This document shows, piece by piece, positions 6,181 through 14,662 of a DNA stretch of 14,662 bases. The translations under genes were made by a program, and so were the position numbers. Below the pieces are notes generated by a model. It searched no databases. It worked only from the letters and a program-made list of their open reading frames with translations, and had not been told where the DNA came from. Location of the stretch: NCBI GenBank assembly GCA_003990745.1, contig RBNI01004096.1, positions 1 through 14,662 of the forward strand. Reading direction: 5' to 3'. The stretch's first letter is position 1, and every line of letters begins with the position of its first letter. The stretch is from Jimgerdemannia flammicorona. Taxonomy: Eukaryota > Mucoromycota > Endogonomycetes > Endogonales > Endogonaceae.

Positions 6181-9100
6181 ATAATTTGCCTCTATTGAGC
6201 CAGGTACATTACAGTACTTTGTATAATCATTATGATGTAAATGAAATAATTGTATTCCTTTAGGTAATAGAGATTATTAGTTCAAATAAAATAGAGTTAT
6301 TAAAATTAAAATTATTAAGTAAAAGTTACTACCAACTTGATGGGTTTTGTGGAAATCTAATATTAAGATAATTTGTATTCTATTTGGTATATATTCAATA
6401 TATCTTTGTTATATCTGCAAAGCTTCATCTTTATATAAAAGATAAAGAAATATAAATAAATAAATATACTATGATATATTAATAATAATATATATTTGAC
6501 TAATATCAAAGAAATAAATAAAAATATTTATATATTATCTAGCTCCAATTGTAACTTTTGTTTGATAAAGTGTAAAAAGAGTTTTTATATGTATCATCAC
6601 TTGTCAATGCTTAAACAGATTCAGCACTATTATCTGCTTGTGCTTTTTGCTTATATAGACTCTATATATATCTGCTAACTTTAGTAAATAATGATAGATT
6701 ACCCATCTATTTCTTCAGTACATAGCTGAAATTCCATCATTGATTATCACAGTTATATAAATCACAATAATATTTGCTAATTGTTGATTAAATTACTATA
6801 GCTAGAAAATACTACATACATATATATAAAGAAGATATTAGTATTTTTTTTTTTTTATTGAATATATTAATAAATTATATATATTTAAATACTTATAGAT
6901 TTGCCTTTACATCTAACAACCTTTCTATTAGTATTCTTTTGATCCTCAAAATCATATTTTTTTTTTTTAAATATATGTATAAATATAGTCTAGAGTATCT
7001 TCTATCAAAAAGATGAGATCAAACTTAAGATCACATTCTTAATAAAAAATAGTATAGGCTTTAATGATTCTAAAATATGTAATAATAATAATAAATAAAA
7101 GTCTGATATATATATATATCAATATATATTAGAAATAATCACTTACTGATTATAGTTTTTTACTATAACTATACAAATATTATAAACCTCTTGATTTTGT
7201 ATAAGAGAGATATAATCTACTATAGAGAGTTCTTCATAATCATCATTATCAAGATCACCTTAAACAGTATTAATAAGAACTGGAAATTTTTTGATTTGAA
7301 TTATTTCAGAATCATCAATGATTTCTTTTTCAGCTGAAATGCCAAATATATTTATATGATCTTCAACCTCATCTTGTTGAACTCATGCATTAACAGCTAT
7401 ATTGATTGCAGTATTTATTCTCATCTATTATAAGATAAAATTGAAATTATATTGGTAAGAGTGATATATATATATATATTATATATTTGTTTAATTTTCA
7501 CTCAATCATACTTACTTATTATAACTATTATATTCTTTCAATTTTCTATTATCTTTTTACACTCTATATAATTCTTTGTCCATCTACATTAACATCCAAA
7601 TATACTGCAACAAATTGATCCATATTACTTTGATGACTAATATATTCTTTATATAGGTACTATAATTTAAGAATGATGTAAAGAATTTGAGAAATTAGCA
7701 CAATTCAATATTTTGTCTACTAAAATATATAGTTTACTAATGATTTCTACTGATTTCTACCCATTTTAAATAAATTGAACCTTACTTTATATTTAAAAAC
7801 TGTATTCTTAAAAATATACCAATTAGCCATATTGTAGTATAGATCTATAAGCCACTTAATTATTCTATCCTCCCATTGATGAACAGTCTTTACAATATTC
7901 TTTACTTAAGGAATAATAGTAAGAGTGAGTATACTTAAGATGATCTGTATTGCTATTAATGATGGCTCAGCTGTTTTGATAGATTTAAGTATGTCTGCTT
8001 ATAAAAGAATATTTCTGAAAGGTCTCTAGACCTTATGATAGCAATTGTTACATGCATAATCCTCAAAAGACTTCTCAGATATAATTTTGTTTATATATCT
8101 AAATACTTTATTATATCTATGATCAATTCTCAAAAACTCTAGATCCTTGCAAACAGTGATAGGATCTTGAATGTTTATCACTAAACCACTATTCCCAAGC
8201 CTAAGAAACTTATACAACTGCTCTTACAACTTATCATTTTTATATTTCTGGATAGCTTTGCTCCTTTAGATAATTTGCTATTTATTTGTTTAAGAAAACT
8301 TTTTAAAACACTCACATATGGATAACTAAGGAGAACATCAACAGGAATGTTGTACTTGTCTAAAAGAGAAGCTGATGATAAGCTGACAGCAACTTGAGTA
8401 GACAAGGATGAAGTGGTAACAACTTGAGTAAACAAAGATAAAGAAGAGCTAGCAACAGCTTGAGATGACAAAAACAGGCCAGTAATAGCTTCAGATGATA
8501 AAGATGGGTGAGTAATAACTTAGTTAGATAAGGAGGTAATAGTAAGAGTATGGTTGTACTATCTGGAAATAGTGGCAGCTGATATAAGTATAGAAGTATT
8601 AAGAGTAGATAAGACAGACAAAGTAGAAGAAGAAGATGATATTATATAAAAAACTTAGTTATATAAATTTGTATATCTATATATAAGCTACAGAAAATAT
8701 AATTACAAAGAGATTAGAGTCTCACTGATTCTTAAAAAAGGTCTTGATCTGAGTCCAGTTAGTTATAATGGACCCTATATCTCAAGGTACTCATATGAAC
8801 TTCAATTTTTTTTTTTACAGCCAAATTGGCATACCTTAGTGATAGGAATTATAATTTACTATATTTAATATTATAGATTGAAATATTGTTTTTTTTATAA
8901 GACTTTATAATCATTAATCTTGAAATTCAGATCAGCTTTACAAAGTACAAGAGGAGGTTTCTCCAGAATATAGCTTTTTCAAAATTCCTCTCTGACTTGA
9001 ATCTTACTTATGAATATCATCATTGAGTGAGGTGATGGCTCATCTTCTCATGATACTACATACTACTTTTATTACTATTTATATAGAATGGATTATATGA

Positions 9101-9215
9101 GATAGAGAAATTACCATAGACAAAAAACAAGTTGAAATGGAGAATGGCATAATCACAATAAATTGGTTTCTGTAATTGTTTCCATAATTTTAATATATTT
9201 ATCCTCCTTCTCCAT
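6181..9215 (-). pseudogene. Decayed multi-exon gene hidden in the AT-rich block, family not recognised
   Basis: Minus-strand pieces line up as one gene. A start-like ATG at 9215 (gccATGG) begins MEKEDKYIKIMETITETNLL. Next are SREDEPSPH-type sequence at 9053-8898 (with TGA at the R), a Ser/Thr-rich segment (8641-8320), and a long frame 8283-7516 (IDHRYNKVFRYINKII, YACNNCYHKV, MDQFVAVYLDVNVDGQRII). Intron 7515-7425 (GTAAGT...TAG, 91 bp) follows, then exon 7424-7147 (SAEKEIIDDSEIIQIKKF, GDLDNDDYEELSIVDYISL). Intron 7146-7070 (GTAAGT...TTTTAG, 77 bp), exon 7069-6893, intron 6892-6777 (116 bp) and a last exon from 6776 (WVIYHYLLKLADIYRVYISK) to about 6181 complete it. Phases agree at all three introns. 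Stops are numerous and nearly all sit where CAA, CAG or CGA would fit. One slip at an A10 run (about 6960) is the only clear indel. It may be a DNA transposon or a host gene. Confidence 0.6.
8388..8545 (-). repeat. Degenerate ~30-bp tandem repeat in the Ser/Thr-rich part of the fossil gene
   Basis: The core aacttgag or a variant recurs at about 8391, 8421, 8457, 8487 and 8517, giving spacings of 30, 36, 30 and 30. All are multiples of three. On the minus strand it reads as repeated SLSTQVV-like units (SLSLFTQVV, SSLSTQVAV), consistent with a low-complexity repeat once translated. Confidence 0.55.
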
Positions 9216-10000
9216 GGCTATTATTTTTTCTATATACCAAAATTTAACAAATGGGTATCATATCTATATTAACAAAGAAAAACCATGAATTACTATAATT
9301 TATACTGAGTATTATTGTAGAAATTTTCCTCAGTATGACTAGTTCTGGCAAAGCACAAACTATGAAACCACTTCTGTGCAGACAGTTAGACAAATATACA
9401 AATATAAGCAAAAATATCAGTTTAATTTCTAAAAGAAATACTCATTATCTTTTTTTCTTTCAGATATATAATATTACCTCACCAGCTCCCAGAGAGCCAA
9501 TCTGAATGTTTATTTCAGTCTTGCTTAATAATATTTAAGCAATTCAAATTTTCTATAAGATTTCAGAATATTTTATTTTATTTAATCATTACTGACTAAT
9601 TATTATTTAGACCCTGCAGTCATATATTATAGCTAATATTTTATCAATTGTTGTCTTAAGGAGTGTCATGATATTAAGAATAAATTAGTTAAGAAATTTT
9701 ACTAACAATAATTAATAATACTAAGATTCATTTTTCAGAAATTTTTTTTTCTAAGTTGATCTCTAGTACCTCAAACAGATTAATAAATTAGGGGTATACA
9801 TGTAAGAAATGTGGCAACTAATTGTTATTGAAAATATAACATAATACCAACTCCATTGATATGAAAAAAAAAAAAAAAAAAAAGAAAGTAAAGTTGATCA
9901 TTTCAAGGTTCATTGAAGATACTAGCATTCCGTCCCAGACAGAAGCCTAAGAGCATGAAGTATTCAATCAGTATGTTAAATAAGAAGCCAATAGTACAAA
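9216..10000. other. AT-rich non-coding stretch
   Basis: I see no gene on either strand. It contains a 20-base A run (9864-9883) and ends where CpG dinucleotides reappear (9931). It separates the fossil gene from the 3' end of the BTB gene. Confidence 0.6.
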
Positions 10001-10004
10001 ATAC

Positions 10005-10010
10005 TTTATT
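10005..10010 (-). terminator. Possible polyadenylation signal AATAAA of the BTB-BACK-SPRY gene
   Basis: The minus strand reads AATAAAGTAT about 170 bases downstream of the stop at 10181. It is a plausible 3' UTR distance for a fungal gene; other AT-rich hexamers nearby could serve. Confidence 0.4.
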
Positions 10011-10180
10011 GTGTTATTGTTCAACTTCTATTTGTCAACAGCAATCCTTCGGATGAATATAGCAGATGTGACAACTTAGAGTTAAGACCCAAGACAAAAA
10101 TGAATGCTCACTAAAATGTTAAACATTGATAATTCATTTTGCTAAACTAAGAGATAATTAACCATCCAAAAGCTCATCAT

Positions 10181-11690
10181 TCAGCCTCGACGCTCTTTTA
10201 TCTGAAACTTGCTTCCTGAATATAATGACACGGCAGGGTACACCTTGTCGGGGAGATTGCTGAAGGCTGTTCCGCAATTGTGTCCATTGATCGAAAGGGC
10301 ACAAGTGTGGTCATTTCGGTTGAAATGCAATGTTAAGATATTGCCATTTTGAATATGTTGGCCGTAATTTGAATTCCTATTACTTCCTTGATCAAACATA
10401 TCGATTCTGGCACCTCGGAAATAAAAACCCCATGCATTTGGCTTTAATTGCAGGTGACCGTCAAAATGTGAAAATTCCTCTCCAACGAACCCAATCATAT
10501 TATTGCCGTTTCCAATGGATTCGACAACGATGTCCCATTCGTACAGATTGCCGTGAGCATTTGTCTTGGGAGCCGGAACCCGTGCTGTCTGCCACTTACT
10601 CCCGTGTAGCCCCACAACCTTGCCATCTTCGGAAACGACCACTAGAGAACCGACTTTTGATCGATCCCACTGAAGTTCCGTACTGTGAGGCGTCTCTCCG
10701 CGACTTGCGGACGGATGACCCGTAGGGCATACAGTGTTCTTGCAGGCGTGATGGCAAAACGCCATGTAATGTGGAGAGGTCTCAGAAAACGTGTCAACCG
10801 CCTCCGTGAGGGTCTTGAGTCAATGCGGGCAAATGAGCCTGAGGTCAAAGTGGCTCACCATTTTGAGCAGTAAAGCGCGCGACGCACCATCTCCTAGCCG
10901 GACCTTTCCTTCGCACCCCGCAACCATATCATTAATGTCATGCAGAATAGCACGGCGCTCCGAAGCCGACGGAGCGCGCTCGTTGCGTTCCCAGACCCAG
11001 TCGACGACACAGAGCAACAGTTCGTGTTCGGGCATGGAAAGGGTGGTTACCTCGGTGAGGAGCAACTCGAGAGACTCTTCGGAGAGGTCAGTCAGCTCAC
11101 CGATGGCGAGCTTGTGAGCGCGGAAGGGATTGAGGAGTACGTTATAGAGGTCCTTGTTGGCTTCGCTCCACGGTATGGCGGCGACAGCTTCGTTGAGAAG
11201 CGAGGAGGCGACACCAAAATCATCGAGGTCATGCGTGCGTTTCAGCACCATCTTCATGAGCTTCGGGAGGAGGAGATAGTTTGCCGCGCGATATATTCCA
11301 ACCACAATGGAAATGTCGACAGTGTTGTCGATGGTTTCGGTGTGAATGAAACCGAGGACGATGTTGAGCACTATGGAGGTGATGTCACTGAGGACGACGC
11401 GGTGAGAGGATCCCTCTCGCATGTTTCCGTAGAGCATTGCCTTGAAAACTGGGCATCTTTTAAGATATTTATAATATTAGGTATGTAGAAAATGTGTCGG
11501 AAACCGACGGAGGAAAGTAAACTAGATAAGAGAATTTAAATGGTACACACCTTGAAGACAGTATGGCACGGCATGCGCCTAGTTCAACACCGTCGGCGCA
11601 GACGATGGTGACATCGTGGTAGGTTGGGTCCTTCCAGATAGAGGCAATGTCGTCCTTGAGACTAAGACCACTTTCCGATTGGTCGACCAT
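10181..11690 (-). CDS. BTB-BACK-SPRY domain protein with an in-frame TGA (possible pseudogene)
   Basis: Exon 1 is 11690-11551, intron 11550-11457 (94 bp, GTGTGT...AAAAG, with a CTAAT branch-like site), exon 2 11456-10181. The join is in phase (AG+A) and rebuilds the BTB core around AILSS-R-CPVFKAMLYGNMRE. The frame has 471 codons with TGA at codon 259 (10822-10820). BTB spans about residues 12-115 (YHDVTIVCADG). A BACK-like helical region spans about 120-255 (ELLLCVVDWVWER). SPRY spans about 308-471 (NMIGFVGEEFSHFDG, WGFYFRGARID, LSINGHNCGTAFSNLPDKVYPAV). BTB-BACK proteins often act as substrate adaptors for cullin-3 ubiquitin ligases, with the C-terminal domain choosing the target; here that is inferred from architecture. 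The sequence after TGA stays in frame and coding-like, so TGA may be a CGA mutation, a sequencing error or a leaky stop; skipping it would need a 45-bp intron. Without readthrough the product is 258 residues lacking SPRY. Confidence 0.85.
11457..11550 (-). other. 94-bp spliceosomal intron in the BTB gene
   Basis: The donor follows TCTTCAAG and reads GTGTGTACC. The acceptor reads CTTAAAAG, and a CTAAT branch-like motif lies about 25 bases before it. Removing it joins two halves of the BTB fold in frame; reading through gives a stop after about 25 non-BTB residues. Confidence 0.8.
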
Positions 11691-11736
11691 GTTTGTAAAT
11701 GCGAGAGAAACACTTGGACTGGTGTAATTTCGGGTG

Positions 11737-11743
11737 TATATAT
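11737..11743 (-). promoter_or_regulatory. TATA-like element upstream of the BTB gene
   Basis: The minus strand reads AAATATATACACC about 50 bases before the ATG at 11690. The short distance would leave a very short 5' UTR. A second AT-rich box lies near 11880-11900. Confidence 0.3.
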
Positions 11744-11759
11744 TTGAAGGGTTGACACA

Positions 11760-12211
11760 CTGGTCATGTGGCGGAGTATTAAGGTGGCTAAGTTCACTAC
11801 CTCTTGACTGTCAAATCTATCTTTTAGTGATATTATGTTCCTCGTTGCTTAAATATTTGATGACATTGCTTTGCAATATATAACCCAATATATATAAGAG
11901 AGAGCAAGAGGCCAACCAAATATTGATTACGCTTTCAGAAACTGTATCGCATATTCACGACAATTGAGATGTTTGACAAATTTATTTTTAAATCAAGGTA
12001 TATACCCAAACACTGCGTGATACACTTCAGGATTCGACACGTGTAATGGATACGGGTGACTGCGTAACAGGTTACGGCAGAGGAAAAACTGCAAGTTCAG
12101 CAAAATCACGATCCGAATGGGAACCGAACTTTTTGACCGAAATCCGACCCGACCCGAAACAATCTCAAATCAACCAGCAGCGAACCCATAGTCATTCTGA
12201 AGAAAGTCATT
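11760..12211. other. Intergenic region upstream of the BTB gene
   Basis: No gene is supported. An open plus-strand frame at 12046-12318 has an odd composition, with a gacccgacccg repeat around 12147, and does not read as a protein. The tatatata-type runs at 11880-11900 are the only promoter-like feature. Confidence 0.45.
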
Positions 12212-12448
12212 TCAAATCGTTACCAGCGGAAAATTGTCGCCTTTTGGCAAAGCAAAAATGGGCGTGGTGGCCGACTCGACGTTGGGGTCAAAAAGTTTGG
12301 TTTTATTTCGGGGTGTGATTTTGCGGAGCTTTAGTGCCGACATACCATCGAGATATTCCTTGACCAGTCGGCCTGAATTTACATGGGTCACCAAATGTAC
12401 AATATCCGCGACCTCAGCATGATGAAAAGAAGTATCCTTCAGGGACAT
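12212..12448 (-). CDS. Possible small protein or exon, unrecognised
   Basis: ATG at 12448 opens 78 codons to TGA 12212-12214. The sequence begins MSLKDTSFHHAEVADIVHLV and continues GRLVKEYLDGMSALKLRKI, with a natural amino-acid mix and helical character. The frame stays open upstream to a TAG at 12541, so it may be an internal exon with an acceptor near ttgttag. No domain or neighbouring exon could be joined convincingly. It could also be chance, since the region has little other coding signal. Confidence 0.3.
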   Translation of the reverse strand: MSLKDTSFHHAEVADIVHLVTHVNSGRLVKEYLDGMSALKLRKITPRNKTKLFDPNVESATTPIFALPKGDNFPLVTI

Positions 12449-12539
12449 TGCGCCGATATTGAAATATTGAGGTATATTAAAAGTGCCTTTTTTTTCAAAC
12501 GCCTCCTGAGATATATAGGAAGAACCGACACAAGCCACC

Positions 12540-12926
12540 TAACAATATCAAAACCTCATGCGCTTTGGCCAAGAGGGACTTCCACCATGCGAAACGAATA
12601 ACTGCAGAAATTAAAGTCGTCCGATTATGAGGTGGACAGGTAAATTAAATGCGGAGTGGATTAGATAAAGAACGAAATCAAGATCAAGGTCTGTTTAGAA
12701 TGCGTTCGAAACTATCCAAACTATATTTGACGCGCGTGCTCTCCAACTACTCTGTAATTTATCCACCCATTATTATGTGCCACTCTATCTCGAGAAGTCG
12801 CCAGAATACGAACCCTGTTGCGATCAGGAACAACCATTCTAATTCGTCAGGCCCACCATCACCTTGTACGGCCACTCTGGCATTCTGAGTTCCACGAATT
12901 AATTGTAATTGCAACCTATTTTATTC
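12540..12926. other. Stretch without a supported gene
   Basis: Only short open frames occur on both strands, none with a recognisable motif or splice pattern. Base composition is mixed and CpG is present, unlike the AT-rich block. Confidence 0.4.
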
Positions 12927-12929
12927 TTT

Positions 12930-12973
<44 letters not shown>
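12927..12973. repeat. T23A24 perfect palindrome
   Basis: A run of 23 T is followed directly by 24 A. It could extrude as a hairpin or mark the meeting of two poly-A tails. The exact run length may be affected by sequencing slippage. Confidence 0.9.
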
Positions 12974-13432
12974 CTTGTGATAGTTGAGCACCACAATTGA
13001 GATTGAATGTGAATTCAAAATCCAGAACAAAAAAAATTAGAGATGCAAGCATCTGCACAGCACATCACTTGTCTTGATGCCTTCCTCTGTTACTTTTCCG
13101 GATATTGTAATCGACCTGTGGTCATATAGCAGAAACTAGTTTAGATTTAAGATATTTGAGAACATTAATATTCCTGACCAATAATAGTCAGTAATATAAT
13201 AACATATCTTGACTTTTGTGTCCTTGCATTTTGGCGTGCCTGGACAATGAAGGTAATACTCCAGCTAGTTGCCAACAGACAAACCCACCGTTCACAAGAA
13301 TACCATCCTTTGGTCCCTCATCTCATTCCATTCACATTCATATCTTCGCCCCTTTCTTGCCCTCTAAAAACTCACCTCGCTCTCCCCGTCACTCTCTTCT
13401 TGTCCCCATTTGCCTTCTTTTCAACGACCCTC
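12974..13432. other. Stretch without a supported gene
   Basis: The left half is AT-rich. The right half (13260-13430) is CT-rich on the plus strand, which keeps several frames open by composition. No protein motif is seen. Confidence 0.4.
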
Positions 13433-14332
13433 TCACATCCGGCAACAGGAGTGCTGAGGTGGCTGCGACTGATCCTCCCGCATGTTGCCATCATCTGGCC
13501 CAGTTGGCTCCCTTTCCTGCTCCACTTCCAGCTCTGGTTCAAGCTTATGTACAGACTGTGACTCCTTCCCCAATCCGGCCTCCTCCTCCTCCTCCTCCTC
13601 CTCTTACTCGGCGATCCGAACTGGTCTTCTGCGCCGGAGCTAAGCCGTTTGTTGCTGAATGTGCAGAGGTTATCGACAAGCTGTTCCTCATCACCACCCG
13701 AGGACAGTTGCTGTACAGATTACCAAGTCCCGAACAGCCATGGGTTTGCCATTGGCACAGGTTGGCGTTGCCACGCCAGGCTCATCATCGTCTTCTTCGT
13801 CGTCAGGGTGGATGACAGTAATCGATTTGCAGCGCATCAGGATAGCAGCCCCGAAGCAATTAGAAGTAGAGACGGGATCATCTAAAATGACTGTGAATAG
13901 TGTGATCACGGATATAAACATGATGTCAAAGAGGAAAATATACCATAATGAAAAAGAAACCTTTACTGAATTGTAACCCAGGTTTTGTAACGAACGACTT
14001 GATCCCTCTGAAATGTCAATCTAGTATTTTTGGATAGGACCCTCAAGTTGCTTCGATCTTATGTAAAGATGAAAATGGCATGTTAAGCCCAAAACAAACC
14101 CAGCATACCAATCCCCGAGAACTCACTCAATCACCATTAAGCATCTATCGACAGCTCAATCCGGGCACAAAATAATACCAACACTTACTTCCTTTCTGCA
14201 TACCTCTGTCTTACGGATACGGCCTGCAAGATGGCCGAGACGATCCTGAAAAGGCAGATGATCAATGATCATGACTCTGGCGTTACAGTTAATGATGAGC
14301 TGGTGGCTGGTGGATTTGGATATGGCTATCAT
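13433..14332 (-). CDS. Probable multi-exon gene, model incomplete, function unknown
   Basis: Several minus-strand pieces look coding and have fungal splice signals. A 48-codon exon 14332-14189 (HQLIINCNARVMIIDHLPFQ) ends at a consensus donor GTAAGT. A piece within 13921-13691 carries the acidic run HPDDEEDDDEPG. A third piece, 13710-13608, reads QLSSGGDEEQLVDNL and ends at GTAAGA. A 74-bp intron (13607-13534, containing the (CCT)8 tract as GGA) then joins in phase to LEVEQEREPTGPDDGNMRED and stops at TGA 13435-13433. The links between the first three pieces are not resolved: phases do not agree with the splice sites I can see, and frames change at about 13715. No family is recognised. The tail is acidic and disordered. 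A rival plus-strand ORF is listed among the rejected items. Confidence 0.35.
13579..13602 (+). repeat. (CCT)8 microsatellite
   Basis: Eight CCT units are seen. In the favoured minus-strand model they fall inside the last intron; on the plus strand they give a run of Pro or Ser depending on frame. Confidence 0.85.
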
Positions 14333-14339
14333 AGTGCAT

Positions 14340-14662
14340 TTCCATGATGTGCTGCAAGGAGACCAGTGAGGCTATTCATCGGTACTAGCACTATCACCAG
14401 ATTTGAGTACATGTTCGACCGAAGTGTGACAGTTGCTCATGTTGAGTTCGAAGAACTGTACAGAACAATACGATTGGGTTTGAGAACCAAAACCGATATT
14501 TCTCCTCTTCTTAAATAAAACACCTCAACAAACCAAAGAATAACATATACAAACCTCCTTAACCGCCTTCATGCAAACTCTACAAACAGCCCTGCCTTTA
14601 CAAGCTGTTTGATGATGTCATCAACCTCCTACCCAAACCTGCCGTAATGCACTGGGGGGGGG
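14340..14662. other. Stretch without a supported gene
   Basis: This would be upstream of the minus-strand gene. A short minus-strand frame (MSNCHTSVEHVLKSGD) near 14440 could be an extra 5' exon, but no phase-matching splice to 14332 was found. The window ends in a run of nine or more G, possibly an end-of-contig artefact. Confidence 0.35.

Noticed and set aside
6496..6678. 60-codon plus-strand ORF in the AT-rich block
   Set aside because: Ile/Tyr/Asn-rich low-complexity reading; the minus strand of the same DNA reads as part of the fossil gene.
9864..9883. 20-base A run as the tail of a LINE-type insertion
   Set aside because: No LINE coding sequence or target-site duplication is visible next to it.
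12046..12318. 90-codon plus-strand ORF
   Set aside because: Composition is odd, no domain, and it overlaps a more protein-like minus-strand frame.
13216..13815. 199-codon plus-strand ORF with a poly-Pro run
   Set aside because: The Pro run is the (CCT)8 tract and the rest is CT-rich low-complexity sequence. The minus strand has splice signals and more natural protein composition. I could not exclude it fully.
14653..14662. Run of G at the window end
   Set aside because: Likely a sequencing or contig-end artefact; nothing else supports a biological feature.

Overview
The window looks like fungal nuclear DNA. Genes have short GT-AG introns, there are Ty3/gypsy LTR retrotransposons, and transposon-rich AT-rich DNA sits beside a CpG-rich gene. 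Repeat-derived sequence carries C-to-T (and G-to-A) damage, as expected from cytosine methylation or RIP-like mutation. The exact lineage cannot be read from the sequence. A BTB-BACK-SPRY gene and an AT-rich repeat compartment would fit an early-diverging filamentous fungus, but this is inference.

Layout. (1) 1-3019, minus strand: the 5' half of a Ty3/gypsy element. It holds a putative LTR, a short upstream open frame, gag with a CCHC knuckle, an aspartic protease, a Cys/His cluster and an unusual dUTPase domain that runs off the left edge. One reading frame carries all of this, broken by three TGA and one TAA. (2) About 3020-6180, plus strand: the 3' half of a second gypsy element. It holds RNase H, an integrase with an intact D-35-E triad, an extra ORF behind the integrase, and LTR-type sequence with an 18-bp tandem array. 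Its LTR-like box matches the one in the minus element. The two halves meet head to head, probably by nested insertion. (3) 6181-9215: an AT-rich block that looks empty but holds, on the minus strand, a heavily decayed multi-exon gene. Its introns and reading frame are still traceable. From 6036 to 9930 I found no CpG dinucleotide by eye. (4) 10181-11690, minus strand: a BTB-BACK-SPRY gene with one 94-bp intron and one in-frame TGA between the BACK and SPRY parts. (5) 11700-14662: sparse coding signal, including a possible small ORF (12212-12448), a T23A24 palindrome, and a probable multi-exon minus-strand gene (13433-14332) whose model I could not close.

There is no operon-like logic. The window joins a mobile, mutated repeat compartment to a gene compartment. 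The main biological points are the dUTPase-bearing retrotransposon, the extra 3' ORF, the fossil gene in the AT-rich block, and damage dominated by transitions.
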